Of a stretch of DNA of 64,000 nt, positions 31,017-45,339 are shown piece after piece; position 1 is the stretch's first letter, and every line of letters begins with the position of its first letter. The notes below the pieces were generated by a model, which saw only the letters and a list, made by a program, of their open reading frames with translations, ran no database searches and was not told the DNA's origin. The stretch is taken from NCBI GenBank assembly GCA_963691815.1, contig OY829662.1, forward strand, positions 16,957,776 through 17,021,775. Direction: 5' to 3'. Source of the DNA: Echiichthys vipera. Lineage: Eukaryota > Chordata > Actinopteri > Perciformes > Trachinidae. The position numbers and the translations under genes are program-made.

Positions 31017-34000
31017 CTCAAATTCAAAGTTCTGAATAATAAACTGTAGCTTATTATTACTACTTACAATATTTATTCAGTGTAATAAATTAATGTTTTT
31101 TAGCATTCTAATATGAAATGATATACAGTACATTATGGACACATGTAAAAGGGGATCTGGGAACTATTTACTTTGAAGAAAATAACTGTGATAACGGAAA
31201 AATAGCAAGTGTGTCATAGTGTGTTCAAACAACAGGAAAATTCTATGTAAAAAGGGAACAGACTGAAGGAAATAACAAAAAAAACATTGTTTCAGATGTC
31301 TTAAGTTCGTAAACAAACTCAAGACCTCTGCCACTCAACTCACAATGCTGCTGGTTAAAGTCTCTACTTTTTAACTCAGGGGACTGATTGTAGAGCTGTT
31401 TTTGCTCTGTGCACACGATTGCCCCTCAAGGACTGAACAAACATTTAAGTGTACAATCACCTGGAGTAAAAGCCAAGAGGACAAGGAGCAATCAGATGGA
31501 TTAGTCTAGGATTCATCTACACTTTGATGTTGTGTGAAGGTCATACCTTAATCTTCCCTCACACCACAGCGATTGTCGTACAGTTGTCTGATGGATGATT
31601 TGAGCAAGCCCATTGCTTCCCGTTGAGCCGGCTCTATAGAAGGCATATGGGGGACAGACTGCAATACTTGTGAGTGCTTGGTGGCTGATGGGCTACCCCC
31701 ATAAACATCCAGCTGACCCAATAACAAGGTTACCTCGGTCATTATCAGACAGTGATCCTCTGGTCATGGACATGTAGGACCCTTTGTGACTTGCTAACAT
31801 TATACCATTGTTTGGATGGTTATTGTTTCTATTTTTCCCTGAAGGCAACTTGAGAAGGAAGCTTCCGTGTTAGAAATAGTCTAAGAAGAAAAACTTACAT
31901 AGATTGGACACACTGTCACATTTTGGAATAGTTTTACTTACTTTATCACATAGACACGTTGTGGCATGCAGATTAAATTCTCATTCATAATGAAGAATAA
32001 TGCCACACACGTGATTGTGAGTGATCATTTCCACTTCCTGCAAAAACAGCCTCTTAACTCAGTGCGCAGCTGTTGTGACAGAAGGCTTTTATCACACAAC
32101 AATCCCTGCATCTGTTTTACTATTGAAGTTCTAGATCTATGCTGCATAAAATATGGCAGAAAAACAATACCAAAATTCCCCACGTTTTATTTTTGGGACT
32201 TTTGAGTACATATTCACAAAGTCAATGAGCGGCTGACAAGGGCTGGTTGTAAATAATAGGGTGTCTTACTCATTAATAATGTCATCAGCCATATGTCTGG
32301 GCTTTGCAACCTGCGGACAACCTCGTTTGTTGTACTGTGGTGATCAAAGGTCAGTTTTGTGAGGAAATAATAAAGTAAAATGTCTTTTGATAGATTTTGA
32401 CTTACAGTGTGCAAGCTGCCAGAATACCTAATGAATCTCTACATCTCAACTTAAAAGCCTTTAAGCTTCTCTGTCAAGATAGTGTATAGCTTTTTAAGTT
32501 TTGGCAAGTGAGCTACTTTGCCTACCTAAGCACTTGTATCTTGTCATGATTAAGTGCAACATGTTTCAGAGTTTCAATGCAATGGCTGTTCACAGGCTGG
32601 AATAGAGTGACTTTATTTTTAATTAGTGAATCAGTTGACTAAATCTACAGATTGTCAGTGAGAAAGTGAAGCTAGGACATTGTTACCATAGAAACTGCTT
32701 CCAAACTTGGAGCAAACTAAGAGCATCTACTTATAAAAATGTGCCAGTATTCACACATTAGCAGGCCACAGTGTACCATAACACTCATATTGGATAGCGT
32801 CGCTGCATACTTGACTTAGTGTTCATTGACACTATCTGAGCCTTTAATATGATGCAAATTATTCAAGTCTGATTTCTACACAGTCATCTACATAAAGGCT
32901 TAAAAGGGCTGAGGTGAACTGTGCTTTACACAGTGACTTGCATAAGGGACCTTAATAAAACATGATGAATTAATTAAGACTCACTGTGATGGTAAAGAAC
33001 GCCACTGAGTCACTAGTGTTTCTAGCGTTGTGGCTGATTAAACAATGCAGTTGTATTGGGGGGAAAAGTGTCCTTTACAGAGAAGATTGATTGCAGAGCA
33101 ACAAAGCGAGGCAGAATGCTGGACTTTCAAAGCAATAACTGAACAGAGCCACATCAACTGGAAAAAAATCACTATATTTGGTGTGCCCAGAGCAATGAAG
33201 TGAGTGTTGGACTGTGCCAGGTTTTGAAAATACCGTTACAAAATACTACGGATCATGATTCAGATCGGATGCAAGACCTTTCTTGGCAGCTAACTTGCTG
33301 CTTACAGCACTGACTCGGAAACATATCAATATTTACATGGATAACTGCCATACTGAGAGGTGACGTCTCTGAACAACAGCCAGATGAATAACATCTTGAG
33401 AATATAACTTACTTCTTTATTTCTCCCAACAGCTGATGGAAGCACAGGCAAATGTCCTGCTAGCATGAGCACTTTTGCAAACATACTTACATGATTATTA
33501 TCCAGGTTGACAGCTGGCAAGAAAAGTGGTCCATTCCCAGCTGCAGAGCATCAATCTGACACTCCACCTGTTGTCTCTTCACTCACGCCCTCCATTGCTC
33601 ATTAAACAGCGCTGCCTTTCAGGCCAAATCAGCTCAACTTGGTGATCACCCACTGTGAGACCAGAGCGCAGAGAGAGAACGGATCTGGGGTGCCAGATTG
33701 TCAGGCCTTTGAGGTGTTATTCCTTAAATAAATATGTGTAAAGACTGTGTGCCAATTATGATTTCCCACTTCCTTAGTAAGGCCACTTGAAATCTGTGTG
33801 AAGCTATGCACGATGAATAAAATGTATATTGTCTCTTGTGATTTTAATGAACAGGAACTGGATAAAAGTGTGAGGTTAGCTAACAGTGATGTCAGGATGT
33901 TTCGAGTGCATTTCCAAGGTGATAACCTTGCCAAGGCAACATTAGAATTAGCCTCAGTGTCCCCTAGTCCCATCTGTCTTATTGTAAAAGTTTCCAGTTC

Positions 34001-35137
34001 AGTCAGACTGATCAAAATCTAATGTTAGGACCATTAGAACTAAATTATTATATTCAGTCATGTTTTGTCCAGTAATTAGTTGCAGCTAAATAACAGAAGA
34101 GCTAAATTTCAAAGGAAAGGAACTGAAGAAAGAGTTCAGGGTTTTGGCAGCACAGCACAGAATGAAGAGAGGACATTACTTTAATTTAATTTTCAATTAG
34201 AATTTTAGTGTGCATAGAAATCCCATTAAAGCTTTAACCTCATCCAAGATAGAGGAATTGTGCAGAAAACCACTAGGAATTAGTGTAATAAGTTTGACAA
34301 AAGCTTCATATCCAATACATACTCTTTATTTGTAGGATGGAGTTAGATTTGGTCCGTTATCAGCTTGGAGGTATTAATTTGGGTTCTGTCCATAACATGT
34401 CTGAATTTAGAATCTGCCCAACCACTTTAAGCAGACTTGCAGGTGCCAAGGATTTCACATCTAAAACTTGCTGCCAAAAACACATTAACCTGAAAAAAAG
34501 CAAAACAGAACAAATCTATTGTGCTCTTTTTAACACGGATAAAACTTATTAGGGAGCAGATATACCATCAAAGTCATGAGGCTCGATAAAAGTATTAAAA
34601 TTACAAAGATCAAAGAAATGGCAACCACATGTTGTACAGCAGTTTCTGCTGTTTTTACTGAGGTGAAGTTTGTAAAGTTTAATGAGGAAGTATGTGTGAT
34701 TCCTTTGTTCCATGTGCATGGTTTTGCTTATGCACGTCAGAGTCAAAGTCATATGATTAAAGTCATTTATAGTTTGTGCCCTTTACATTGTAGCCTATGC
34801 ATAGGGCAAACCAATATACTACGTCACAGTCAATTCATGCAATCCACTTCATGCAATCCTGTCGCCGCTGTATTGTTTGATTACAACAGTGCTGCTGAAT
34901 AAAGAGGTTGGATTGTCATAACTGTGTGTGCAAGTATGCATTTGGAAACGCAAATTACATTTTACCATGTAAGTGAGTGACTAAACCGATTAGCCTGCAG
35001 TGACGTAGCTTTTTTTCTCCACCTTCAGTTCTATATTACAGCTATATCTATAGAGAATCAGAACAAACACAGAGAACCATGGCTCTCTAGCAGTCAGAGT
35101 ACTGTTCATAAGGGTGATGAATACCAAAGCCACGTGT
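31017..35137. other. Long unique stretch, nothing recognised
   Basis: Frames of up to 108 codons (34576-34902 plus; 33701-34015 minus, overlapped by 33798-34022 plus) show no domains, and some overlap on opposite strands. No repeat family seen. Confidence 0.4.
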
Positions 35138-35495
35138 ACAGCTGGGCAATATCGCCAAAACCTTCTATCCTAATACAGGTTGTTTCATATATCACGATAC
35201 AGCATATTTCTAGCAATTCAATATATAGTTTACTATAAGTCTTATAACCACAAAGTAAAGCCTATTTTTGTATACTCCTGTGTAAATTAATCATATTAAT
35301 ATTTTATCATTTCAATAAAAACATTAATGCAAAATAAACATGCTGTGCAAGCATCATCCAAATAATGTAAACATTTCCATAATACAGTTCAGCTGCAGAT
35401 TTTTGGACACGGCAATAGGAAAAATATACAAAAATATATACAAAAGACATTTCTATATTATATGAACAATATAGATCATCGTATTGCCCAGCCCT
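35138..35495. mobile_element. MITE-like element with GCTGGGCAATA inverted ends
   Basis: The left end reads ACAGCTGGGCAATATCG and the right end CGTATTGCCCAGCCCT, whose reverse complement starts AGGGCTGGGCAATACG: 13 of the first 16 positions agree. The ~358-bp interior is AT-rich and non-coding, with TATATCACGATAC-type phrases I know from a widespread fish element. No convincing target-site duplication. Non-autonomous DNA transposon is the likely class (inference). Confidence 0.75.
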
Positions 35496-36239
35496 AGCCT
35501 CATATTGCCAGGGGAAGGATAACCTGCAAATGAAAGGTGGAGCAGAGAGCTCACCTCGGGATATAATGTGTCTACACCTAATAAAATACAGTGTCCTTGC
35601 ATGCCACAGTCAGAAGATATGTTACAGTGCACATAAACAAATAAAGGAAGAGCATTCTGTTTTCTACTTTCCTTAGCTTGAAACTTGAACCTCTTGTCAC
35701 TAATTTGATGATGAAAGAGAAAGCACGTTATGACCTGGGAGTGATGAATACCAGGACATGCTGGCAATAGACTTCATGTAAGGACTGCATATATAATCCT
35801 TTGTACCAGTAAAGTAGAAGAACAACACTCAGGCCCTTCAATATCCTCATAGTGCTCAGTGGAGTGCCCGATGAACTGCAGGAATAAGCCCGAGCAGTGA
35901 ATATTTCTACAGTATATACTGTAGGTTTTATTCGAGGACAGGGCCTCCCTTGAGGGCCAGAGTGCCTATTAGCCCTGCGGGTGAGCCTGCTCAGACTTCA
36001 GTCCTATCTGCCGCAGGCACAGTCCCTCTGTCAATTCCTCTGTGTTGTGCCTCGGGTCCCTCCTCCAGGGAAATTTTCAAAAGAGGTACATCTGTTATGT
36101 TGCAGTATTGCCAATCATTATGATGAACTTTTATTTTTCTTTTCAAATTATCAAAAGCATTTTTTTCTTAACTCACTAGATCTTGCATATCAAACTGAAC
36201 CACTATGACGATTCTAACTGTAAAAATCTAACTATAGAG
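35496..36239. other. Unique sequence, nothing recognised
   Basis: A 104-codon minus frame (35453-35767) starts inside the element just upstream and has no recognisable domain. Confidence 0.4.
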
Positions 36240-36425
36240 CAAAGAATCTGTCTGCCTTTCTGTCTTTCTGTTTGCCCTTCCCACATCTCGAGAAATGTTC
36301 ATCCTATCTACTTCACACTTGGCAGGATTCTCAGATATTTGATGGTCCATAGAGTTTTGCTAAAGCTGGCCCCCAAAGTTCATTTAATGCTGCGGGCAGG
36401 GCTTATATTACAACTAGAATTAACA
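36240..36425 (+). repeat. Family H repeat fragment (CTGTCTGCC/CTCGAGAA type)
   Basis: TCTGTCTGCCTTTCTGTC, CACATCTCGAGAAATG, CTTCACACTTGGCAGGATTC and ACAACTAGAATTAACAAGC are familiar phrases of a fish interspersed repeat. Single copy in this window. Confidence 0.5.
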
Positions 36426-39400
36426 AGCCTCCACAAACCAGTCAACTTGCAATTTACATCCAGACTGTCAAGACTTACATGGTATATGTATTGTATATGT
36501 ATTTTTCTGAATTTTTTAATGAAAGGTATTAAACACATTTTTTTGCAACACATGGATGTGCTTTCATCTGACACGTCACTAGTATGACATATATATTTGA
36601 GTTGAGCAACAAGCCTTAATCATGTGGGAACTACAAATTTTGTTTTTTCGAAAAATTTTGACTGTCCAACATCTATTATGCAATTTAGTAAGAGAATAAA
36701 TCATTCCTGTACTGGGAATAAACATATTACTAGAAATGTGTGGGAGAAAACCCTTCAACTTAGCAATGTAATGCAAAAAATAGGTTTATTATAATTACAT
36801 TAATCACAGCATAAAAGAGGATGAAATTTCCATTAATTTTCCTTGATAGTCTTTGAAGATATGAGCCTGATTGTAAAGTATAATCCATTTTGACCAGCGT
36901 ATAAATCCACATCAGAAGAAGTGATATGTCCATGAGGAAAAGTACACACTGTAGTGAATGTTCTGCACCCTGTTATAAGAGGTTCAAGCTTGACTAACTG
37001 TTTTCTTTTCTGTCTAATCTGATTCACACAGCTTAATGCTAATGCCTAGTGCTACGTGCCAGTGTCACTATTATTATAATTAAAACTGTAAGGTATTTCA
37101 CTTTTCTTTATTCTTGCTATTTAAGGATTTTCAGTATTCCCATTCAGCTGATTTGATCTCATTACAAAGATACATATACTGTGCATGACTCTGAGGAGTA
37201 CTACATACAACTACAAGCACTGTACTCATAACTAGAACACATACACTGACACAGTGACTATTATTATCAATGTACATTATTTAATCCATAATCTTGTACG
37301 CAACACATTTCTAAGATTGCATAAGTAACTGTACTAATATAATACTAAAGTGGACTCACTTATGAGACTATGTTCAAAGAACCAATATAGTTCAAAGCAT
37401 ACTTATCTTTTCTACATTAATTGCGTGTGTGAAATCTGCATGATGGAAATGAGAAAAAAATGTGTCGTGATGCATTAATCTTTGATCAGAACAGTGTTCA
37501 AACTGATCCATCCAGTTTTATAGGAGAACAGGATGTTTCAGTTGTTAAAAATGAAAGATAGACTGAAAATATGTCATTTACCAGTGGCCTGCATGTTCAT
37601 CAAAGCTTTTAAAGTTTTTGTGTGTGAACAGAGATGGGTTCTGCAGGCTGTCTTGGCTGTCGTCCCCACTGCTCGGACTGCAGCCAGAGTTTGGTCTGAG
37701 GTGGAGGCTCTAAAGTTTGAAGGGTCCTCCCATAAGAGAGAGAGATGTGAACTTTTGTTGCAATTCCGTTACATTGATTTAAAGTTGAGTTTTCTGTGAG
37801 AATCAACTCCTTGATAGGAAGTGACTTTGCACCCTTTTCCAAGCTTTCATTATTAGTTTTAGTTTTTTCCCCAGGATAATTCTCAACACACCAAACTTTT
37901 GTCCAACAGTCTACAGTGAGTGACTATAGATTATTCTCTATGGGAATCATGGAGCAGAATGCTCCATTTTTGGAGAATAGCTACAATAAGATTATCACGG
38001 TATTATGTTATACCAGTGTATTAGCAAATCCTGACGGTATGATTTTCAGTACCATGAAATCCCTGTTTTTGGTCCGACTAAATAAACTTAAGGCACCCTA
38101 TATTCCTGCCAGTCAATGGTGCAAGTTGATAAGCAGCTATTTTTAGAGTCGCAAGTTGTTCGTACTGAAGTCACACCAAGGCGTGTCACCTTGGCAAGAC
38201 ATGTTGTGCAAAACAGAGCAGATTTTTTTTTTTAAATAAATGATGCCCCTTGTTTTAGTTTTTTTTAAATAGCACACTGAAGATAAGGTTAGCTCATGTT
38301 GTGCTTAGTGGATACTAACAAAGCACTTGGAAAAGTGCTAGCAAAATGAAACCGATAACATGAGCCTAGCTTTGTGTCCGACTGTATACTATAAATACTA
38401 CATTTTGTCTTTTGAATCTTATTCACTGTGTGGTGTTTTGCGTTGGATCAGCAGTTGTTTTTGACACTTACAGTAAATTTCTAACAGATTTTACACCCAG
38501 CTTTATCCTCTTGAACATGACAGACTTGCAGTTGATGACGATACATCCCCATTCCCTATGGGCAACATGAATATCTTCATATATGAAGTGTAAAACAATG
38601 CTTTGCTGCAAAAACAAAAGATGTAGGGCAATAATCTTTTAGAAGTTTGCTGGGAAGAATTTCTAAAGAGGAAGAGGTCATGTAGCTTCCTTGTGTCAGC
38701 TACTTATTATAGAAAAGAAAACTGACCCCTGCAAATGGACTTAGTTGGCTTAATGAGCCTCTTTGGGCTGTGAAGAGAAGATTACATATTCAGCTTCATG
38801 TGCCATTGGTTTTTATGGGTGTGTAATAATGTTGTTTCAGTGAGGTCAAGCTGATGTTTGGATGATTTCAATGTTTTCTGTTTTTTTTTCATAAATGCAA
38901 CATGATGTAATTAAAGCTTCAGTAATCCCTGTGAAAGGAATTGTAATACAGTTAAGCAATTCACTAAACTATCTTGAGCTCATTACAACCTTTAGATTCT
39001 CATAATCTGATTATTTGCACAGAACAGTTTCTATCAAACCATTAATCTACTTAAACATTGCAAGTGGTAACCTCTGCCATGCATTTTCGTATAATCATCC
39101 GTGTGAGTATTATCCTAGGTTTTAGCATTTTCTCACAATCACTGAAAACAGTAGAAATATCCTCTAATTTAAATTAAACAAAATGTTTAGGGGTGAAAGC
39201 AGGCTTTCTTTCTTCCATGTATTGTTTAAAAGCCTGCTGTCTGGGTCTGCCCTGCCATGATTCATTTGCATTTATATGCTTCACAAACTATGCAAGCCGC
39301 GACCACATGAGGCTTCCTGGTGTAACACATGTAACCACAATGTCCTCAGTCTGAGTCTGCCTGAGAGGACAGCCAGACACGGACTGTCATATGTCATGAC

Positions 39401-40477
39401 TTGTTCTTTCTCTCTACATTGTTAGTCACTTTTCTAATATGAACTGTAAAAAAAAAAAAAAAAAGCAGAACTCCACTAAATAATGTGAAATAATTATTAA
39501 TAAAACAAAACATATCACTTGTATCATTGCAGTGATAAGAGCCTTTTTTCTAGTTCGGCACCACCGGGAAAGTGGTCCCCGCAATCACACTGTATCCTGT
39601 AATGATTCTCTGTCAAATTGGAGCTTTATTTGCTACCATTAAATTATATAAACTACTTGTAGTAGGATGCAAAGCCAGGAGTGGATTTGAACAAGAACAC
39701 ACTATACTGTGCTGTAAGGTTTATTTTTTCATGAGTCTTGGAATTTATGCTAATAGTGAAATATAGTACATGCAGAATATTTTATGCATGTTCACAATCT
39801 CAGCTCAGCTACTGAGTGATAGCGTTTCTTACAATGCCTATGTGGCCCACATTCAAAACAATGCACTCTGGAATTTGTGTAATATTATTCATGCACACCA
39901 CTGCTTGTGTTAGCAAAGGAGATACAGAAGATGTACGCAGATTTACATCTCACTCAATAAGTAAAGCCAGTCGCAGCTTGTTTTATTCTTGTAATTCAGC
40001 GGGTGGACTTTTGTGAATTGCCAGTCATGTTGGTTTTTAGCAATAGTTCAGTATGAGAAAACAGGCTCTTGTGGAATTACATAACAAGTCCTCTCACAAA
40101 ACTGGAGGGATGCCAATGGCAGCTTTGAGGGACCAGCTGAACCAGGCTTCTCTTCTCTTTTTAATGTGCTCTGGATACAAAGCCATGAGCCATCACACTT
40201 CCCCTGGTAGCCTACATACACTCATTTTTTTTTTGTCCTATGGGTTTGGCCTCTACATCCATACAGTATCTGACTTTACCCCGAAACATCAGCATTGGTT
40301 TGAAATGTGGGAAGGCCACTCACCTCTTAAATTGTTTTTATTGACTCAGACAATTGTGAGTGAGAGACTTGGAGAGAAAACATAGGAAACAGAGGCAGAG
40401 GTGTCAGTATAGGAAGTACTTTGTGAAGGCTTGTCAATAGATTCTTGGCAGCTCCTTGAAAGTGCCAAAACATTCTT
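36426..40477. other. Long unique stretch with a poly(A) tract and a possible repeat scrap
   Basis: A17 lies at 39448-39464. At about 37985-38062 ATCACGGTATTATGTTATACC and GGTATGATTTTCAGTACC resemble a common 'CACGGTAT' fish repeat, weakly. CCAAGGCGTGTCACCTTGG (38176-38194) is a short near-palindrome. Frames of up to 110 codons (40053-40385) are unsupported. Confidence 0.4.
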
Positions 40478-40812
40478 GATCACCCCCTGGTGGCTGGGTG
40501 CAGTTTAGGTCATAAACCCTGCCCACTCCATGTTAGCATCATTCCCAAAAATGGTTTCTGTCATTTTAAGTATCATGCTTGTTTGTGCAAGTGTTCATTT
40601 TTCTGATATGTTTGGTTTGAATTTGTTATTTGATGCTATAAAAACACGGTGAAACGACATGAGTGACAGCTGTGGTATGGGCTGGGCGATCACTACTGCA
40701 CAGAGTCCGGTTGCAAAATTACAAGATGGCGGTACCAGTAACAGTGATGTCTTGGCTTCCCTTTTGTACATTGGGAGGAAGTGGAGACACGTTGTCCATC
40801 CTTATATACAGT
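40478..40812 (+). repeat. Family I interspersed repeat (CCCCCTGGTGGCTG type)
   Basis: Starts CACCCCCTGGTGGCTGGG, then TAGGTCATAAACCCTGCCC, AAAATGGTTTCTGTCATTTT and ACAAGATGGCGGTACCAG, and ends near TCCTTATATACAG. This order is that of a very frequent percomorph repeat. The 73-codon + frame across its right half is not a gene. Confidence 0.75.
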
Positions 40813-42259
40813 TGAATATACTTATATATATACTGTACTGTAGTGTATGTATAATAGGAACTGCACTGATATTCACCTAATTTTATTTGAATAAGAATAT
40901 CTGAGGGTAGTCGTAGAGTCGGTAGATCAATAAAAAAACGTTCTGTGAACATAAAGATTTACTTTTTTGTCACGTCAATCATCATTGGTGCTCTAGCAAA
41001 TTGGTTTTTAGTTCTTATAAAATACATGTTTATCTGGACACGTATTAGAACTGCCAAGCACTTTGATTGCATGGACTGTATAGCAACCGAGGCCACACAA
41101 ATGTCCTGCCACTCCTGCAAGCTGTAAGCTCTCCCATGCACTGCTCTGAATTACCTGTCAGCATCGATTACAGAGAGTCAGTGTGGATAGGATCTTGGAT
41201 TTTCTCTCCCTCAGAATTAAGATAAGCTCCTGCCTGCCTGTTTGAGATGCCCCTTGTTGACCCACCTGTTGAGTGTGATGTGAGATGTGTGTTCTGCTGC
41301 TGTGGTCATATTATCCCCAAGCTACACACACATGCACTCATGCCAAGCTGGCAGCACTCACTGTCCTCATCTGTTCCTCACCATCGTTCCTCGTCTGTCC
41401 TCTCACTTTTGTTTTTCAGTCCTTGTTTTTTCTCTCTCTTCTCTAACACCTCTTGCTGAGCTATCTGCCTGCTTTTATTCAACCTCATCTCTCTCGCTAC
41501 ACCTCGTTGACAGCAAATTCCAAAGAGAATGTCCTATTTCTGCTGCTATCCAAGCAGAAATGAAACATTCTGCTCATTAAGTTCAGGAAATTGGAAATAT
41601 ATAAATTGAAATAGGCCATTTCCCAATAGTTGGGGCACACAATACTATTTACCATGTCTTAAGAATACAATAAAAACATTAAAAATAAGATAAATATGTA
41701 TCTATTCAAATCTAGAGTGATAATACACTCTGCTACTACTTATCCTCTATTGGCTGTTCATGTTAGTAGCAATTGTGACATTTTTCATGGTGGCATCAAA
41801 ATTATGATGGAAACAACCAACTCTGCATGTTACAGACATGTTGATGGTACAGCTACAGCTACAAATGAATGCGTATTAATCGATATTTTGACAAAATAGT
41901 AACTATCATATGCATTTGGACCGACCAACAGGTCCTCCAAATGAAATTACAGAAGTAGTAGTTAATAGGCAAGAGTCTCAGACGGTTAGTTTTACTGCTG
42001 TGAATATTAAAATCTATTGGAGCCGACATGAATTCAAGCTGACCACACTCAATTTACCACCTATTTTGTATGAGAAATGAATTGCTGGCAACCAAATAAT
42101 CAAATAAGTCATGTACCAGTTTTGGCAGGAAATTAACTCAGAGCAAAGGGAAATAAATATCAACATACTTAATGACATAATGACAATAACTCCCAAACCT
42201 CTGTATCTTCGTACCTTAACGGCAGACTAGATCTTTGACTCCCAAAACAGCACATGACC
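40813..42259. other. Unique sequence, nothing recognised
   Basis: Frames at 41247-41580 (70 and 97 codons) are Ser/Leu-rich and lie on a pyrimidine-rich stretch, consistent with composition. No repeat recognised. Confidence 0.4.
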
Positions 42260-42625
42260 ATTCTATTTAACGTTCAACACTTAGGTTAGGGGTTAGGGTT
42301 AAGGTTAACCCTAAGCGTTAACCTTAACATTGTAAAAAAGGAACAACTAGGCAACAAAACTACTTGATCAGGATTACAAAAAATATTATGGTTTGATTTG
42401 AAATTAGTATATTTGTTACTGACATAAGCGTGTGATGTAGTTACGTCAATGATGTGGTTAGTATTTGAGTTGGTTAAGGTAAAACAAAGTCAGTATTGAC
42501 TTTTGGTCTAAAACGGGACACAAACACCGGGCTCCTGGTAGTGTTCACTCCCTAGCAACAAACAGATAAATATGGGAAGTTATAAGCCACTTGCCAAATC
42601 AACCTATAACGCTTTTATTTTGGTC
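42260..42625 (+). repeat. Family D repeat (related to family A)
   Basis: GTCAGTATTGACTTTTGGTC, ACACAAACACCGGGCTCCTG, AACAAACAGATAAATATGGG and CAATCAACCTATAACGC-like phrases are shared in part with 55562-55745. The section around GACTTTTGGTC...GGGCTCC also resembles the internal part of the family A copy at 5961. Includes the palindrome at 42298-42328. Confidence 0.5.
42298..42328. repeat. Perfect 12-bp inverted repeat within TTAGGG-like sequence
   Basis: GTTAAGGTTAAC (42298-42309) and GTTAACCTTAAC (42317-42328) are exact reverse complements with a 7-nt loop. Upstream reads TTAGGTTAGGGGTTAGGGTT, telomere-like but only a few degenerate units. Confidence 0.9.
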
Positions 42626-45339
42626 TGCTGTATCAGCACCACAGCAAAACACATTTGAGTCATTGCATCACTCATGCATGATGAACTTAGATATTTGCTC
42701 AGATATCTCCACTGGAGACTGCCAAAGATCCAAGTGCAGCTTTAAAAATGATTCTGGCTTTAGAGGACTTTGACCTGCTAATATTTTATATAATTAATGC
42801 CAGCCAGAAAAAGAGAATCCCTGACCTCTAATCTATTGCACAGCATGTTTCACTAATATATAGAGAAAGAAATTGATGAAAAAGATGGAAAAACTGACTA
42901 TGGCAGTGTAGAGATTATTCTATCATTTTTTTCCCTTTTGTTATTAATAGAATAATGTAAGGCTCCTTGAACTTTCAGACAAACTATTTATGAGTCATCC
43001 AACTCCGTTTTCTAATCATTATCAATGGAAGAGCTCTAAGCCTAACATCAATATGTCACTGCAGTTAAATATTAGTGCTCTTGCTTTGAGAGAGAGTTTT
43101 TCATCTTTATAGATTGGGATTGGACTTTCTAATGCCCTGAGAAAATTATATGTGACTTTGTGGTGTTCTCTAAACCATCACAAAAGCTTTCATCAGGAGA
43201 GAGATGCTGGTCCTTAAACCAACGCTTTCCATAATTTGCACAGCTTCCAGCCTAATGTTAAGTTGATGAGAGTCTCATGGATGGCAGTCTGGAATCTAAT
43301 ATAATTTCAGCCGAGGGCTGATTACACTCTAAATGGTGTGCAGATTTTTCAATATGTCGAGTAAAGTAGATACTGGGAAAATATATTTTTAGGTATATCT
43401 GGAGGATTTCAATTTTACAAACACTGATAGGGGTTTCCAGTGGCAGAAACCAATATTTGTGACTTTGTGGTGTTCTCCTACAATCTTGATCTTTGAAGGT
43501 ACATGCATTTATAAATTTATGAAGTTTGTTTTCTATACTGAAATTGTCTTAATGTTAACTTGGTGAAATGCCCCATGGGTCGAAATACAGACTTAAAATG
43601 ACTGATTCGAAGTTTTATAATATTACTGAGGTGTTATTCTTTATATTGATTTATATTGATCTGCTCGCAAACAGTTCTAATATATTATATCTCTTTTAAA
43701 CATATGTGTTCCCTAGATTTTATTGATTAATAATAATGATTATATGAAAACCATGTGTACATTTGCGATCATTTCAAGGTAAAACTTTAGCTTGTTGTGT
43801 CTAACACTTGGACAAAACATTTCTCAATTTCGGTAAATAAGTACAGTAACATAAGAACTAACACTGATATTAGATCAAAATAAGCCCAGTAGTAGTGGTA
43901 GAAGTATATTGACCCAACTGTGAACATTTCAAGGCCAGTTATTTTTAGTGAGTACTAGTATTTGATGTTGGGTTAAATCAGATTTTGAGTTAAGGTTACA
44001 ACTTCTAGTCAGCAAGGCTGCAGGAGCACATTTTCAAATGTGACGGTGACTCAGACCCTCACAACCACATTGCAAGCTTTTATCAGTCCGTCTCAAACAT
44101 GGCAGGGTAATTGTTTCCTCGTCAGGCCATTTTGTTATTGTATTTACAGTTCCTAATCCTCCAGGTAATCCCATCGACTTCACAGCAGCCCCAACCTCAC
44201 TGGTTCAGCTTTCCTGGACAGCTGTCATTTAACTGTCAATCTGTTGGGACAGATATGAGTTTATTAGCAAGGCGTGATGTGGTAAACAACTTTTTATCGG
44301 CTTTCACTGGCTGAATAAGTGAGCCCATATGAAGACATCAAGACTTATGAGGTGTGGGAATAACAGCCCCATAATTGGATTCATTTGGAGATGATCATTG
44401 TCCCCATTAGTGTCATTTGTGTACAGTGATGTAGACCCAATCTTTCATTGCCTTGCATTGCCTCCTCCTCTCCCCTTGGAAATGAACAATTATCTTTTGT
44501 AAATTGATTTCTGCCACACACCGAGTAGCACATCAAAGGCATGCACATAAAACCACTCAGTCCAGAACACATTTTTGCCCTTTTTGTGTCATGCTGAACA
44601 CATATTGGCATACTGCACTTTATCTCTTCCTCTGTGGGAGCATACATCTAGGTCCTAAAGAAATTCAAAACATATGATTATTTTCAGGTTTGCTTGCCTC
44701 TAATCCCCCTAATCCATTATTTTCAGAATATGCTGGCTGTATTTGAACTTCAGTAGGCTTGAGGGACACTGGTGGAGAAAGGGACTCTGCAGCAGCTATT
44801 GTTATCAGATGATAGTCAACACCGCTTTGGGCACATCCCACCCAGAGGTTGATTGATCATTTCCTTAGAGCCATCGCTGATCTTATGTGTTCAGGCTCCC
44901 TCTCAGGGCCAGTGTAAGATCCAACTGAAACCTGGGAATTTGAACTGCAAAAGAAAACAAACGGTCAAATCTTACTTACTGGCTACTAAATAATCAAGTG
45001 GATAAATTAACTAATACTATAGACTGTTGTGTATAAAGGGTTTAGCATATCACGAGCCTAAGTCACAGTGTATCACCAGATAACATCAGATTGTCTCAGG
45101 CTTGAAAGGCGGTAAGAAAAACTTTTGAACCTATTTTCTTTAGAAAGCTCAAAGGAATCTTAATAACTCTAAATGGTCTAATTATTTACTGCTGTTTTGT
45201 TGTTTATTTATTTCTGGTGATTTTAAGGAGCAATATGTTTATTTAAATTAAAACAATATCCTTAGATATACAAATTGAATTTAGATTTATTACTACTAAG
45301 TATTTTAACTGGACTCCACAGACCAGGATCACCATGCTT
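42626..45339. other. Unique sequence, nothing recognised
   Basis: No exon or repeat family supported. The phrase GACTTTGTGGTGTTCTC occurs twice (around 43155 and 43460), a short dispersed duplication. Confidence 0.4.

Noticed and set aside
42281..42330. Interstitial telomere array
   Set aside because: Only a few degenerate TTAGGG-like units within an interspersed repeat; no true (TTAGGG)n tract.
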